Assembly: GCA_045542115.1 (NCBI GenBank)
Contig: JAZQKK010000037.1
Location: 1-5,776 of the forward strand
Length of the DNA: 5,776 bases
Direction: 5' to 3'
From: RGIG995 sp045542115
GTDB lineage: Bacteria; Bacillota; Clostridia; Oscillospirales; UBA644
Each line of letters begins with the position of its first letter. The stretch's first letter is position 1. Position numbers and translations under genes: made by a program. Below, piece by piece: positions 1 through 5,725 of this stretch. Below the pieces are notes generated by a model. It was not told where the DNA came from. It searched no databases and saw nothing but the letters and a program-made list of their open reading frames with translations.

Positions 1-49
1 CCCCATCCCCCACAACGGCTGCCGTCCCCCCAAAAGAAGACGCGTATAA
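1..49 (+). CDS. rpsK: Small ribosomal subunit protein uS11 (partial, C-terminal end only)
   Basis: Only the last 15 full codons and the TAA stop (47-49) are in the window. Read from base 2, they give PIPHNGCRPPKRRRV, which is the nearly invariant C-terminal tail of bacterial uS11. This basic tail contacts 16S rRNA in the platform of the 30S subunit. The rest of the gene lies upstream of the window. The stop is followed after one base by the rpsD ribosome binding site, so the two genes are 18 bases apart and clearly in one operon. The order rpsK-rpsD-rpoA-rplQ is the classical alpha operon arrangement, which independently supports the call despite the short fragment. Confidence 0.95.
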   Translation, partial: PIPHNGCRPPKRRRV

Positions 50-67
50 CGGAGGTATTGAAAGAAT

Positions 68-697
68 ATGGCAAGATATACTGGTCCCGTTTGCAAACAG
101 TGCAGACGTGAAAATACGAAACTGTTCCTGAAAGGCGACAAGTGCTTCTCCGAAAAGTGCCCCATTTCCAAGGGTGCCAAAGTTCCCGGTCAGCACGGTG
201 CTCGCCGCACGAAGTTGACTCCTTACGGCGTTCAGCTGCGTGAAAAGCAAAAGGTCAGAAGATACTACGGCGTTTTGGAAGGCCAGTTCGCGAAGTATTA
301 TGAAATGGCCAACAAGAAGCAGGGCATTACCGGTAATAACCTGATCCAGATTTGTGAAACCCGTCTGGACAACGTAGTTACCCGCCTTGGCTTTGCTATG
401 TCCCGTCCCGAAGCTCGTCAGCTGGTCGTTCACGGTCACTTCACCGTTAACGGTCAGAAAGTTGACATCCCCTCTTACCTGGTTAAGGTGGGCGACGTCA
501 TCGCTTTCAAGGCGAAGAGCTTGGAATCTTCCAAGGTAAAAGCTATCCTGGAAGCCAATGACAGCAAACCTATGCCCAAATGGCTGACTCTGGACAAAGA
601 AAACCTGACCGGTACCGTCAACGCTCTCCCCGAGATCGAAGACGTCACCGACCTGCCCATCGAAGTCCACCTGATCGTCGAGTTGTACTCCAAGTAA
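68..697 (+). CDS. rpsD: Small ribosomal subunit protein uS4, zinc-binding type
   Basis: This 209-residue protein has the normal family length. uS4 binds the 5' domain of 16S rRNA early in 30S assembly, helps shape the mRNA entry site and affects decoding fidelity. The N-terminus carries Cys9, Cys12, Cys26 and Cys31 (CxxC-13-CxxxxC), the zinc-knuckle form also seen in Thermus S4. Many other bacteria have a cysteine-free form. The conserved PGQHG loop is at residues 40-44. An S4 RNA-binding domain spans about residues 99-163, beginning TRLDNVV. The ATG at 68 is supported by the MARYTGP start typical of the family and by GGAGGT at 51-56. The gene ends in tandem stops (TAATAA, 695-700). In several bacteria uS4 represses its own operon by binding mRNA, which makes the structured spacer downstream noteworthy, although uS4 binding there is only an inference. 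Confidence 0.98.
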   Translation: MARYTGPVCKQCRRENTKLFLKGDKCFSEKCPISKGAKVPGQHGARRTKLTPYGVQLREKQKVRRYYGVLEGQFAKYYEMANKKQGITGNNLIQICETRLDNVVTRLGFAMSRPEARQLVVHGHFTVNGQKVDIPSYLVKVGDVIAFKAKSLESSKVKAILEANDSKPMPKWLTLDKENLTGTVNALPEIEDVTDLPIEVHLIVELYSK

Positions 698-706
698 TAA
701 ATGTAA

Positions 707-838
707 GTACGCCGACGACGGCGTACGAACCCTGCAATTCTGCTGCGTAGGCGAGGGAACGGTGAGGCTGTTCCTGTCGCCGATACGCCGGCGCAACAAA
801 CACGCACGGATTGATTCCGTGTACGACAATGAAAGGGT
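707..838 (+). promoter_or_regulatory. Structured rpsD-rpoA intergenic RNA: three hairpins and possible SD masking
   Basis: The 150-base gap before rpoA can form three successive hairpins. H1 is a perfect 8-bp stem (707-714 with 719-726, loop ACGA). H2 is long and interrupted: 745-749 with 784-788, 750-754 with 777-781, and 756-760 with 770-774 (loop 761-769). It may extend through 742-744 with 790-792. H3 is a 6-bp stem (805-810 with 816-821, loop 811-815). None is followed by a T-run, so they are not typical intrinsic terminators. The strand between H1 and H2 contains ACCCT (729-733), the exact complement of AGGGT (834-838) within the rpoA ribosome binding site. That pairing would enclose H2 and H3 and mask the site. 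The pairings are read directly. A role as translational control element, RNase processing site or mobile palindromic unit is inference. Confidence 0.5.
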
Positions 839-847
839 GTACAATTT

Positions 848-1798
848 ATGATCGAAATCGAAAAGCCGACCATCGAAGTCGTTGAAGTCTCCGAAGACGG
901 AAAATACGGAAAATTCGTTGTAGAACCTCTGGAACGGGGCTATGGCATTACGCTTGGGAACTCCCTGAGAAGAATGCTGCTCTCTTCTTTGCAGGGGGCT
1001 GCCGTTACTTCTATTAAGATCAACGGCGTTCAGCACGAATTCTCCACCATTCCCGGTGTGAAAGAAGACGTCACCGAAATCGTCCTGAATATGAAGGGCC
1101 TGATTGCCCGTCTGCACGGGACCACTTCGAAGTTTGCATACATCGATGTTCAGGAAGAAGGCGAAGTTACCGCCGCCGACATCAAAGCGGATTCCGACAT
1201 CGAAATCCTGAATCCCGATATGCACATTGCAACCGTCGGGAAGGACACGCATTTTTATATGGAAATCACCATCGGAATGGGCAGAGGATACGTTCCCGCA
1301 GAACGGAACAAACCCCCTGTCTCTCCCATCGGGCTGATTGTTATGGATTCGTCCCATTCTCCCATCACGAAGGTCAACTATACCGTTGAAAACACCCGTG
1401 TTGGGCAGATCACCGACTACGATAAGCTGACGCTGGAAGTTTGGACCAACGGAAGCGTTTCCGCTCGGAGTGCCGTTTCTTACGCCGCGAAGATTATGAG
1501 CGAACATCTTACGCTCTTCGTCGACCTGGCGGAAGATGTGGAAGTCGCTCCCGAAATTTGGGTGGGCGACCCCAGCGGAGACAAGGAAAAGATTCTTTCG
1601 ATGACCATCGAAGAATTGGAACTTTCCATCCGTTCCTTCAACTGCTTGAAGCGTGCAGGCATCAATACTGTCGATGAACTTATCAACAAAACTCCCGAAG
1701 AAATGATGCGTGTCCGCAACTTGGGTAAGAAATCTCTTGAAGAAGTCATTACCAAGTTGGAATCTTACGGACTTTCGTTCCAGACGGACAAAGAATAA
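848..1798 (+). CDS. rpoA: DNA-directed RNA polymerase subunit alpha
   Basis: The alpha subunit dimerises to start assembly of RNA polymerase (alpha2-beta-beta'-omega), and its C-terminal domain contacts promoter UP elements and activators. The 316-residue length is typical of Firmicutes. The N-terminal dimerisation/assembly domain covers about residues 1-230 and includes the conserved stretch GYGITLGNSLRRMLLSSL near residues 32-49. After a short linker, the C-terminal helix-hairpin-helix domain covers about residues 250-312. Aligned with the E. coli DNA-binding determinant, R262, N265, C266, G293, K295 and S296 match R265, N268, C269, G296, K298 and S299, so UP-element recognition should be intact. 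The ATG at 848 gives the usual MIEIEKP start. Its ribosome binding site AAAGGG (832-837) is 10 bases upstream and weaker than those of its neighbours. It lies at the end of the structured spacer. Confidence 0.98.
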   Translation: MIEIEKPTIEVVEVSEDGKYGKFVVEPLERGYGITLGNSLRRMLLSSLQGAAVTSIKINGVQHEFSTIPGVKEDVTEIVLNMKGLIARLHGTTSKFAYIDVQEEGEVTAADIKADSDIEILNPDMHIATVGKDTHFYMEITIGMGRGYVPAERNKPPVSPIGLIVMDSSHSPITKVNYTVENTRVGQITDYDKLTLEVWTNGSVSARSAVSYAAKIMSEHLTLFVDLAEDVEVAPEIWVGDPSGDKEKILSMTIEELELSIRSFNCLKRAGINTVDELINKTPEEMMRVRNLGKKSLEEVITKLESYGLSFQTDKE

Positions 1799-1827
1799 TT
1801 ACCAATTTACAAAGGAGGAACCGGCCA

Positions 1828-2169
1828 ATGGGTACCCGTAAACTTGGCAGAACTACGGATCACAGAATGTCTATGCTCCGCGGTATGACCACATATTTGT
1901 TGGAAAACGGCTCGATCGAAACTACCGTTACCAGAGCCAAAGAAGTTCGTTCCCTCGCTGAAAAGATGATTACGCTTGGCAAGGCGAATACCCTTCATTC
2001 CAAGAGACAGGCTATGGCTTTCATCACGAAGGAAGATGTCGTGAAGAAACTCTTCAACGAAATCGCTCCCAAATACGCAGAACGCAACGGCGGCTACACT
2101 CGCATCGTGAAGTGCGGCCCCCGTCAGGGCGACGCTGCGGAGATGGCCATCATTTCCCTCGTTGACTAA
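1828..2169 (+). CDS. rplQ: Large ribosomal subunit protein bL17
   Basis: bL17 is a bacteria-specific 50S protein near the peptide exit tunnel region. The 113-residue product has the normal length of the short form of the family. It begins MGTRKLGRTTDHRMSMLRG, matching the conserved bL17 N-terminus that binds 23S rRNA, and contains the conserved TRAKEVR segment near residues 35-41. The ATG at 1828 lies 9 bases after a perfect Shine-Dalgarno AAAGGAGG (1811-1818), the strongest in the window. The gap after rpoA is only 29 bases, so it is co-transcribed with rpoA. It is the last gene of the alpha operon: a strong terminator starts 15 bases after its TAA stop. Confidence 0.98.
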   Translation: MGTRKLGRTTDHRMSMLRGMTTYLLENGSIETTVTRAKEVRSLAEKMITLGKANTLHSKRQAMAFITKEDVVKKLFNEIAPKYAERNGGYTRIVKCGPRQGDAAEMAIISLVD

Positions 2170-2184
2170 TTAAAAGTCGATATA

Positions 2185-2220
2185 AAAAAGTTCCTTCCCA
2201 TTCAGGGGAAGGAACTTTTT
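2185..2220 (+). terminator. Intrinsic terminator of the alpha operon
   Basis: A 15-bp perfect stem pairs 2185-2199 with 2206-2220 around a 6-base loop (ATTCAG). The core GTTCCTTCCC/GGGAAGGAAC is flanked by an A-tract on the left and TTTTT on the right, followed by G and TTTT (2222-2225). The left A-tract (2184-2189) also gives a T-run on the opposite strand, so it could work in both directions. No minus-strand gene needs it here. Confidence 0.95.
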
Positions 2221-2293
2221 GTTTTCCGCCCAATTCCTTGGGTAAGGTATCTGTCCCCATTTCGGGGCTTAATGATATTCCTTCTCCTTCCCC

Positions 2294-2322
2294 TTGACAA
2301 TTGGGGAAAATTATGGTATGAT
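2294..2322 (+). promoter_or_regulatory. Sigma-A promoter with extended -10 driving the ROK kinase
   Basis: A perfect -35 box TTGACA (2294-2299) is followed by a 17-base spacer and TATGAT (2317-2322), with TGG directly in front of the -10 (extended -10, 2314-2316). Transcription should start near 2329, giving a leader of about 26 bases that contains GGAGG (2342-2346), 8 bases before the kinase ATG. The promoter lies just downstream of the alpha operon terminator, so the kinase and the synthase form a separate transcription unit. Confidence 0.9.
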
Positions 2323-2326
2323 AATT
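2309..2326. repeat. Inverted repeat overlapping the -10 box, possible operator
   Basis: AATTAT (2309-2314) and its reverse complement ATAATT (2321-2326) flank a 6-base centre. The repeat covers the extended -10 and the -10 hexamer. The flanks GG (2305-2306) and CC (2327-2328) would lengthen the symmetry only if two extra A residues on the left are allowed. A repressor bound here would block RNA polymerase. However, the half-sites are A/T-rich and partly set by the -10 sequence, so chance is quite possible. No regulator gene is adjacent. Confidence 0.3.
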
Positions 2327-2354
2327 CCATAAAAAGCACTCGGAGGCATTTGTT

Positions 2355-3296
2355 ATGTATTACGTAGGAATTGATTTGGGCGGAACCAATATTGCAGTGG
2401 GAATCGTGACTCCGGAAGGGGAGATTGTCAAAAAGACTTCTGTCCCCGCCCGGGCGGATCGTCCTTTCGAAGAAATCTTTGCCGATATGGCGGCTTGTAT
2501 CCATAAATTGTTGGATGAGACCGGAATTTCGGTGGACGAATTGAAGTCCATCGGCATTGGCACCCCCGGTTGCATTGATACCGAAAAGGGAATGCTCATT
2601 TTTGCCGGGAATTTCAAATACGGAAAAATGGTCAACTACCGGGACTTGATGGCAAAGCACTTTGACATTCCCGTTTATATCGGAAATGACGCCAACGTAG
2701 CCGCTTTGGCGGAGGTTAAGGCCGGGGCTGCGAAGGGTGCGAAGAACGCGATTATGGTTACTCTTGGAACCGGTGTGGGCGGAGGTATCATCATTGATGG
2801 AAAAATTTACGAAGGCCACCTGACCGCCGCGGGGGAATTGGGACATATCGTTTTGGTCCACGATGGAGAACAATGCACCTGCGGACGAAAAGGTTGTTGG
2901 GAAGCCTATGCATCGGTGACGGGGCTGGTCCGTCAGACCAAAGCTGCGATGAAGGCCCACCCCGAATCGATAATGAACAAGACCCCGATGGAACAGGTCA
3001 ATGGAAGAACTTCCTTCGACGCTGCGAAGAAGGGGGACAAGGCGGCCTTGGAAGTGGTTGCAAATTATCAGGAATATATTACGGAAGGACTTGCCGACCT
3101 GGTCAACATTTTCAGCCCCGAAATTATCGTGGTCGGAGGCGGGATTTGTAAAGAAGGGGAGTACCTTCTTGGTCCTGTCAAAGAAAAATTGCAAGGAAGA
3201 GTCTTCGGTGCCGGCCTTCTTCCCGAACGGAACGTGGTTCCGGCGCAGTTGGGCAACGATGCCGGCGTGATTGGAGCGGCTCTTTTGAATGCGTGA
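2355..3296 (+). CDS. ROK-family sugar kinase, glucokinase-like
   Basis: This is a 313-residue cytoplasmic ATP-dependent hexose kinase of the ROK family (repressor, ORF, kinase), most likely phosphorylating glucose or a related hexose at C6. It has no N-terminal DNA-binding domain, so it is an enzyme and not a NagC/XylR-type repressor. Visible motifs are the phosphate loop GIDLGGTN (5-12), GIGTPG (67-72), the catalytic Asp112 in GNDANVAALAE, the second phosphate motif GTGVGGG (138-144), sugar-binding Glu161 and His164 in GELGH, and the zinc site His164, Cys174, Cys176 and Cys181 in CTCGRKGCWE. The GGG near the C-terminus fits the adenosine-binding loop. The loop after residue 84 (AGNFKYGKMVNY) lacks the Trp common in well-studied Bacillus-type glucokinases, so the exact sugar is uncertain. 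The start is fixed by GGAGG at 2342-2346. The gene has its own promoter and overlaps the next gene by 8 bases. Confidence 0.9.
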   Translation: MYYVGIDLGGTNIAVGIVTPEGEIVKKTSVPARADRPFEEIFADMAACIHKLLDETGISVDELKSIGIGTPGCIDTEKGMLIFAGNFKYGKMVNYRDLMAKHFDIPVYIGNDANVAALAEVKAGAAKGAKNAIMVTLGTGVGGGIIIDGKIYEGHLTAAGELGHIVLVHDGEQCTCGRKGCWEAYASVTGLVRQTKAAMKAHPESIMNKTPMEQVNGRTSFDAAKKGDKAALEVVANYQEYITEGLADLVNIFSPEIIVVGGGICKEGEYLLGPVKEKLQGRVFGAGLLPERNVVPAQLGNDAGVIGAALLNA

Positions 3297-4248
3297 GTTG
3301 ACGGTAGGAAAGAACGACGACGGGCTGAAATTGGAAAAATTTATGGCCCGTACCTTTCGCACGATGCCACCGTCGTTGATTCGCAAATACATTCGTCTGA
3401 AATGTATCCGGGTCAACGGGGTCCACGGAAAGCCCGACACGGTGCTCCGCCAAGGAGACACTTTAAAATTTTATATCAGCGACGAGTTTTTTGAGAAAAA
3501 AGCAAACTCCGATTTGTCCCGCATCACGCCGGAATTCGGTGTGGTGTACGAAGACGAAAACATCATTTTGATGGACAAACCCGTGGGGTTGATTTGTCAA
3601 CCCGACGACCGGGAGACGTATAATACCCTTTCCAATCAGTTAATCGTCTATCTGACGAACAAAGGGGAATACGACCCTGCCGCAGAAAATGCTTTCGTTC
3701 CCGCGTTGTGCAACCGAATTGACCGGAATACCCAAGGGATCGTTATCGGGGCAAAAAATTCTCCCGCACTGATGATGCTGAACGAAAAAATTAAAAACCG
3801 GGAATTGGACAAGGTCTATCAATGTCTGGTCTTCGGGGTTCCCGCCCTCGCCGAAGCTGATTGCACGGCATATCTTCGAAAGGACCCGAAAACCAACACG
3901 GTTACCATTTCTCCGCGACCGAAAGACGGCTACAAAGATATTCGAACCGCCTACCGAACGGTGGCAACGAATGGAACGGTATCCCTTCTGGAAGTCACTC
4001 TTTACACCGGCCGCACCCATCAGATTCGGGCGCATATGGCCCACCTGGGATATCCGTTGGTGGGGGATACCAAATACGGAACGGCCAAGCAGAACCGGGG
4101 ATACCCTTTCCGGTTTCAGGCATTGTCTTCCTGCAAATTGACCTTCTCGTTTCGCTCCGATGCCGGAGTGTTGAACGGTTTGCAAGGAAAAACCTTTGAA
4201 ACCAAACCGTTTTTTGCGGATTGGGACGAATATAAAAATCTATTTTGA
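3289..4248 (+). CDS. RluA-family RNA pseudouridine synthase
   Basis: This 319-residue enzyme isomerises specific uridines to pseudouridine in RNA; in the RluC/RluD branch the target is 23S rRNA. An N-terminal S4 RNA-binding domain lies at about residues 13-62. The catalytic domain follows: VVYEDENIILMDKPVGL (85-101), the catalytic Asp145 in NRIDRNTQG (142-150), and the conserved GRTHQIRAHMAHLGYPLVGD (241-260). The usual HRLD motif reads NRID here, a variant I associate with a Firmicutes subgroup; Asp145 and its following Arg are kept, so activity is expected. The ATG at 3289 lies inside the end of the kinase gene (8-base overlap), with a weak TGGAG at 3272-3276, so translation is probably coupled to the kinase. 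There is no functional link between the two products that I know of. The exact target uridine cannot be told from sequence. Confidence 0.93.
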   Translation: MRELTVGKNDDGLKLEKFMARTFRTMPPSLIRKYIRLKCIRVNGVHGKPDTVLRQGDTLKFYISDEFFEKKANSDLSRITPEFGVVYEDENIILMDKPVGLICQPDDRETYNTLSNQLIVYLTNKGEYDPAAENAFVPALCNRIDRNTQGIVIGAKNSPALMMLNEKIKNRELDKVYQCLVFGVPALAEADCTAYLRKDPKTNTVTISPRPKDGYKDIRTAYRTVATNGTVSLLEVTLYTGRTHQIRAHMAHLGYPLVGDTKYGTAKQNRGYPFRFQALSSCKLTFSFRSDAGVLNGLQGKTFETKPFFADWDEYKNLF

Positions 4249-4254
4249 CACGCG

Positions 4255-4275
4255 CGGCCCGGCAACCCCGGGCCG
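4255..4275 (+). terminator. GC-rich hairpin after the pseudouridine synthase gene, probable leaky terminator
   Basis: A perfect all-GC 8-bp stem pairs CGGCCCGG (4255-4262) with CCGGGCCG (4268-4275) around the 5-base loop CAACC. It is followed by TTTT (4276-4279) and then C. It starts 7 bases after the synthase stop. The T-run is short, so termination may be partial. That would suit the next gene, which begins 25 bases after the stem and has no clear promoter. Confidence 0.75.
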
Positions 4276-4299
4276 TTTTCACTAGGAGCATATCATTAT

Positions 4300-5568
4300 A
4301 TGGAAGAAAAACGCCTTACCCAATCGGGAATTCCCGTTTATTTTTATCCGAATCCCGGACTCCACGGCTTCTGCCTGTCTTTGTACGTTCGGGCCGGAGC
4401 GTTGTACGAAACGGAATCCCAAAGCGGAGAGACCCATTTGATTGAGCATATGGTCTTCCGCAATATCAACCACCGGATGCAGGGGGAACTGTATCCGATG
4501 CTGGACCGTTGCGGCTTGTCGTTTAATGCGGAGACCTATAAAGAATTCGTACAGTTCTTTATCGTCGGCGCAAAAGAGCATTTTGCCGATGCCGTCACCG
4601 TCTTTTCCCATCTGTTTGACCCGATGGTCTTGCCCCGGGACCAGATTCTGCCGGAGCGGATGCGGGTAAAATCGGAGATCCGGGAAAGCGATGAAGGAAC
4701 CTCCCTGGATTATTTTTCCGACCGAATCGTCTGGGGAGACACGTCTCTTGCTCGCTCGATTTTGGGTCGGGCCGGAACGTTGGATAAAATGGGAACCTCC
4801 TATTTGACCGATGCAGCCAAACGGGTCTTTTCCAAAAACAATTTGTTTTTCTACGTTACCGGAGCGGTATCTCCGGAAGATTTGGAAAGCTTTTGTGCCG
4901 CGATGTCCGTTCCGGTGGAAGACAAAGTGGAGCGTCGGAACAATACCGCCCCCGTGCCGCCGTCGTTCGGAAACCGACCCCGGGAGATTTTTGTAAAAAA
5001 CAGTGATGAAACGGTAGTTCGTTTCTCCTTCGATTTTGACCCGCGGAAGTATACCAATGCAGAACTGATGCTGCTGTACGATATTCTGTTTTACGGAGAA
5101 TGTGGAAAGGTCTATCAGGAATTGTCCGACAAAACGGGATTGGTCTATTCTTTTGACCCTTGTCTGGAACGGTATCGCAATGCGGGAGTGCTGCATCTGA
5201 AATACGAAGTCCGCCCCGGAAACTTGGAACGGTCGGTGGAAATCGTTTGCAATATTCTGCAAGGACTGAAAGCCGGACTTACCGATGAGTTGGATTACGT
5301 TCGCCCGTTGTATCTGGATAACAGCGGACTGCTGTTTGACAGTGCGGAAGAATTCAACTGGAACCGAGCCTACGAAGTTCATATTCTGGATTGTCCCTAT
5401 CCCGACCACGCTGCCCGGCGGGAAGCCTTTGCCGGTGTTTCTTCTCAGCGGATTTCGGAAATTGCCCGGGAGATTTTTCGCACGCGCAACCTGACCTTGT
5501 CTCTAAAAGGACGAAAAAAGCAGGTCAACGGCGAGAATTTATTGAAAATAACCTCAATTTTGGATTGA
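4300..5568 (+). CDS. M16 family zinc metallopeptidase (insulinase/processing-peptidase type)
   Basis: This 422-residue protein has the size of single-chain M16B peptidases, such as Bacillus MlpA/YmxG, which form dimeric chambers that cut peptides. No signal peptide or membrane segment is visible, so it is probably cytoplasmic. The N-terminal domain (about 10-150) has the inverted zinc motif HLIEH (His46, Glu49, His50). The third ligand is Glu126 in ERMRVKSE, exactly 76 residues after His50 and 7 after Glu119, as in mitochondrial processing peptidase beta. SFNAETYKEF (74-83) matches the family's NAxT region. The C-terminal domain (about 165-350) includes LSDKTGLVYSF; Tyr283 fits the family Tyr, but the Arg expected 7 residues earlier is Ser276. 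AGGAG (4284-4288) is 11 bases before the ATG. Firmicutes often have two adjacent M16 genes; here only one is seen. The substrate is unknown. Confidence 0.88.
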   Translation: MEEKRLTQSGIPVYFYPNPGLHGFCLSLYVRAGALYETESQSGETHLIEHMVFRNINHRMQGELYPMLDRCGLSFNAETYKEFVQFFIVGAKEHFADAVTVFSHLFDPMVLPRDQILPERMRVKSEIRESDEGTSLDYFSDRIVWGDTSLARSILGRAGTLDKMGTSYLTDAAKRVFSKNNLFFYVTGAVSPEDLESFCAAMSVPVEDKVERRNNTAPVPPSFGNRPREIFVKNSDETVVRFSFDFDPRKYTNAELMLLYDILFYGECGKVYQELSDKTGLVYSFDPCLERYRNAGVLHLKYEVRPGNLERSVEIVCNILQGLKAGLTDELDYVRPLYLDNSGLLFDSAEEFNWNRAYEVHILDCPYPDHAARREAFAGVSSQRISEIAREIFRTRNLTLSLKGRKKQVNGENLLKITSILD

Positions 5569-5641
5569 TTTTTCCGAAAATTGTGACGCAAATTAAAACT
5601 TTTTGCCAAAAACCCCAAAAGTTTCCAAACCGTTTTGGTAT
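5569..5641 (+). other. A/T-rich gap after the peptidase gene, no gene found
   Basis: The stretch between the peptidase stop and the terminator has no ATG on the + strand and no ribosome binding site. It is clearly more A/T-rich than the genes. It contains a weak 8-bp inverted repeat AAACTTTT/AAAAGTTT (5596-5603 and 5617-5624) and a short CCAAA/TTTGG pair (5625-5629 and 5634-5638). Neither has clear meaning. It is best read as the 3' untranslated part of the peptidase mRNA. Confidence 0.6.
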
Positions 5642-5693
5642 AAAGGTCGAAAAAACGTTGAAATATCAAGGTTTTTTCGACTTTTAATTTTTT
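5642..5693 (+). terminator. Long-stem intrinsic terminator after the M16 peptidase
   Basis: The core is an 11-bp perfect stem GTCGAAAAAAC (5646-5656) with GTTTTTTCGAC (5671-5681). It is extended outward by a G-T pair and three A-T pairs to 5642 and 5685. Beyond a G/G mismatch the apical part adds TTGA (5658-5661) with TCAA (5666-5669) and the loop AATA. A T-rich stretch of six T residues follows at 5688-5693. Much of the stem is A-T, so it is weaker than its length suggests, but its position before a new promoter supports the call. Confidence 0.85.
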
Positions 5694-5725
5694 CAAAGAG
5701 TCAAAAACTTTTTTTCAAAAAGGGG

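Noticed and set aside
701..706. ATGTAA, a start codon directly followed by a stop after rpsD
   Set aside because: There is no ribosome binding site at a suitable distance and the hexamer is short enough to be chance.
811..845. Possible promoter before rpoA (TTGATT at 811-816 and TACAAT at 840-845)
   Set aside because: The spacing is 23 bases, far from the 17 expected, and the -35 match is weak.
475..873. 132-residue open frame on the - strand across the rpsD-rpoA spacer
   Set aside because: Most of it is antisense to rpsD and the start of rpoA, and its composition is low-complexity and Arg/Ser-rich. The spacer signal is better explained by RNA hairpins.
2229..2267. Small inverted repeats CCCAA/TTGGG and CCCC/GGGG between the operon terminator and the kinase promoter
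   Set aside because: The stems are only 4-5 bp, lie upstream of the promoter so they are not in the kinase leader, and lie beyond the terminator.
2202..3461. 419-residue open frame on the - strand opposite the kinase gene
   Set aside because: It lies fully opposite a well-supported kinase and the start of the synthase, has no plausible ribosome binding site or recognisable domain, and is a by-product of codon use on the + strand.
4196..4236. Possible promoter for the M16 gene (TTGAAA at 4196-4201 and TATAAA at 4231-4236)
   Set aside because: The spacing is 29 bases, and no acceptable -35 box occurs 16-18 bases before TATAAA.
4282..5409. 375-residue open frame on the - strand opposite the M16 gene
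   Set aside because: It is a shadow of the peptidase gene with no domain that I recognise; the + strand frame has an intact zinc motif and a ribosome binding site.
5596..5624. AAACTTTT/AAAAGTTT inverted repeat after the M16 gene, as a first terminator
   Set aside because: It is almost all A-T with a 13-base loop and no T-run after it; the structure at 5642-5693 is a far better terminator.
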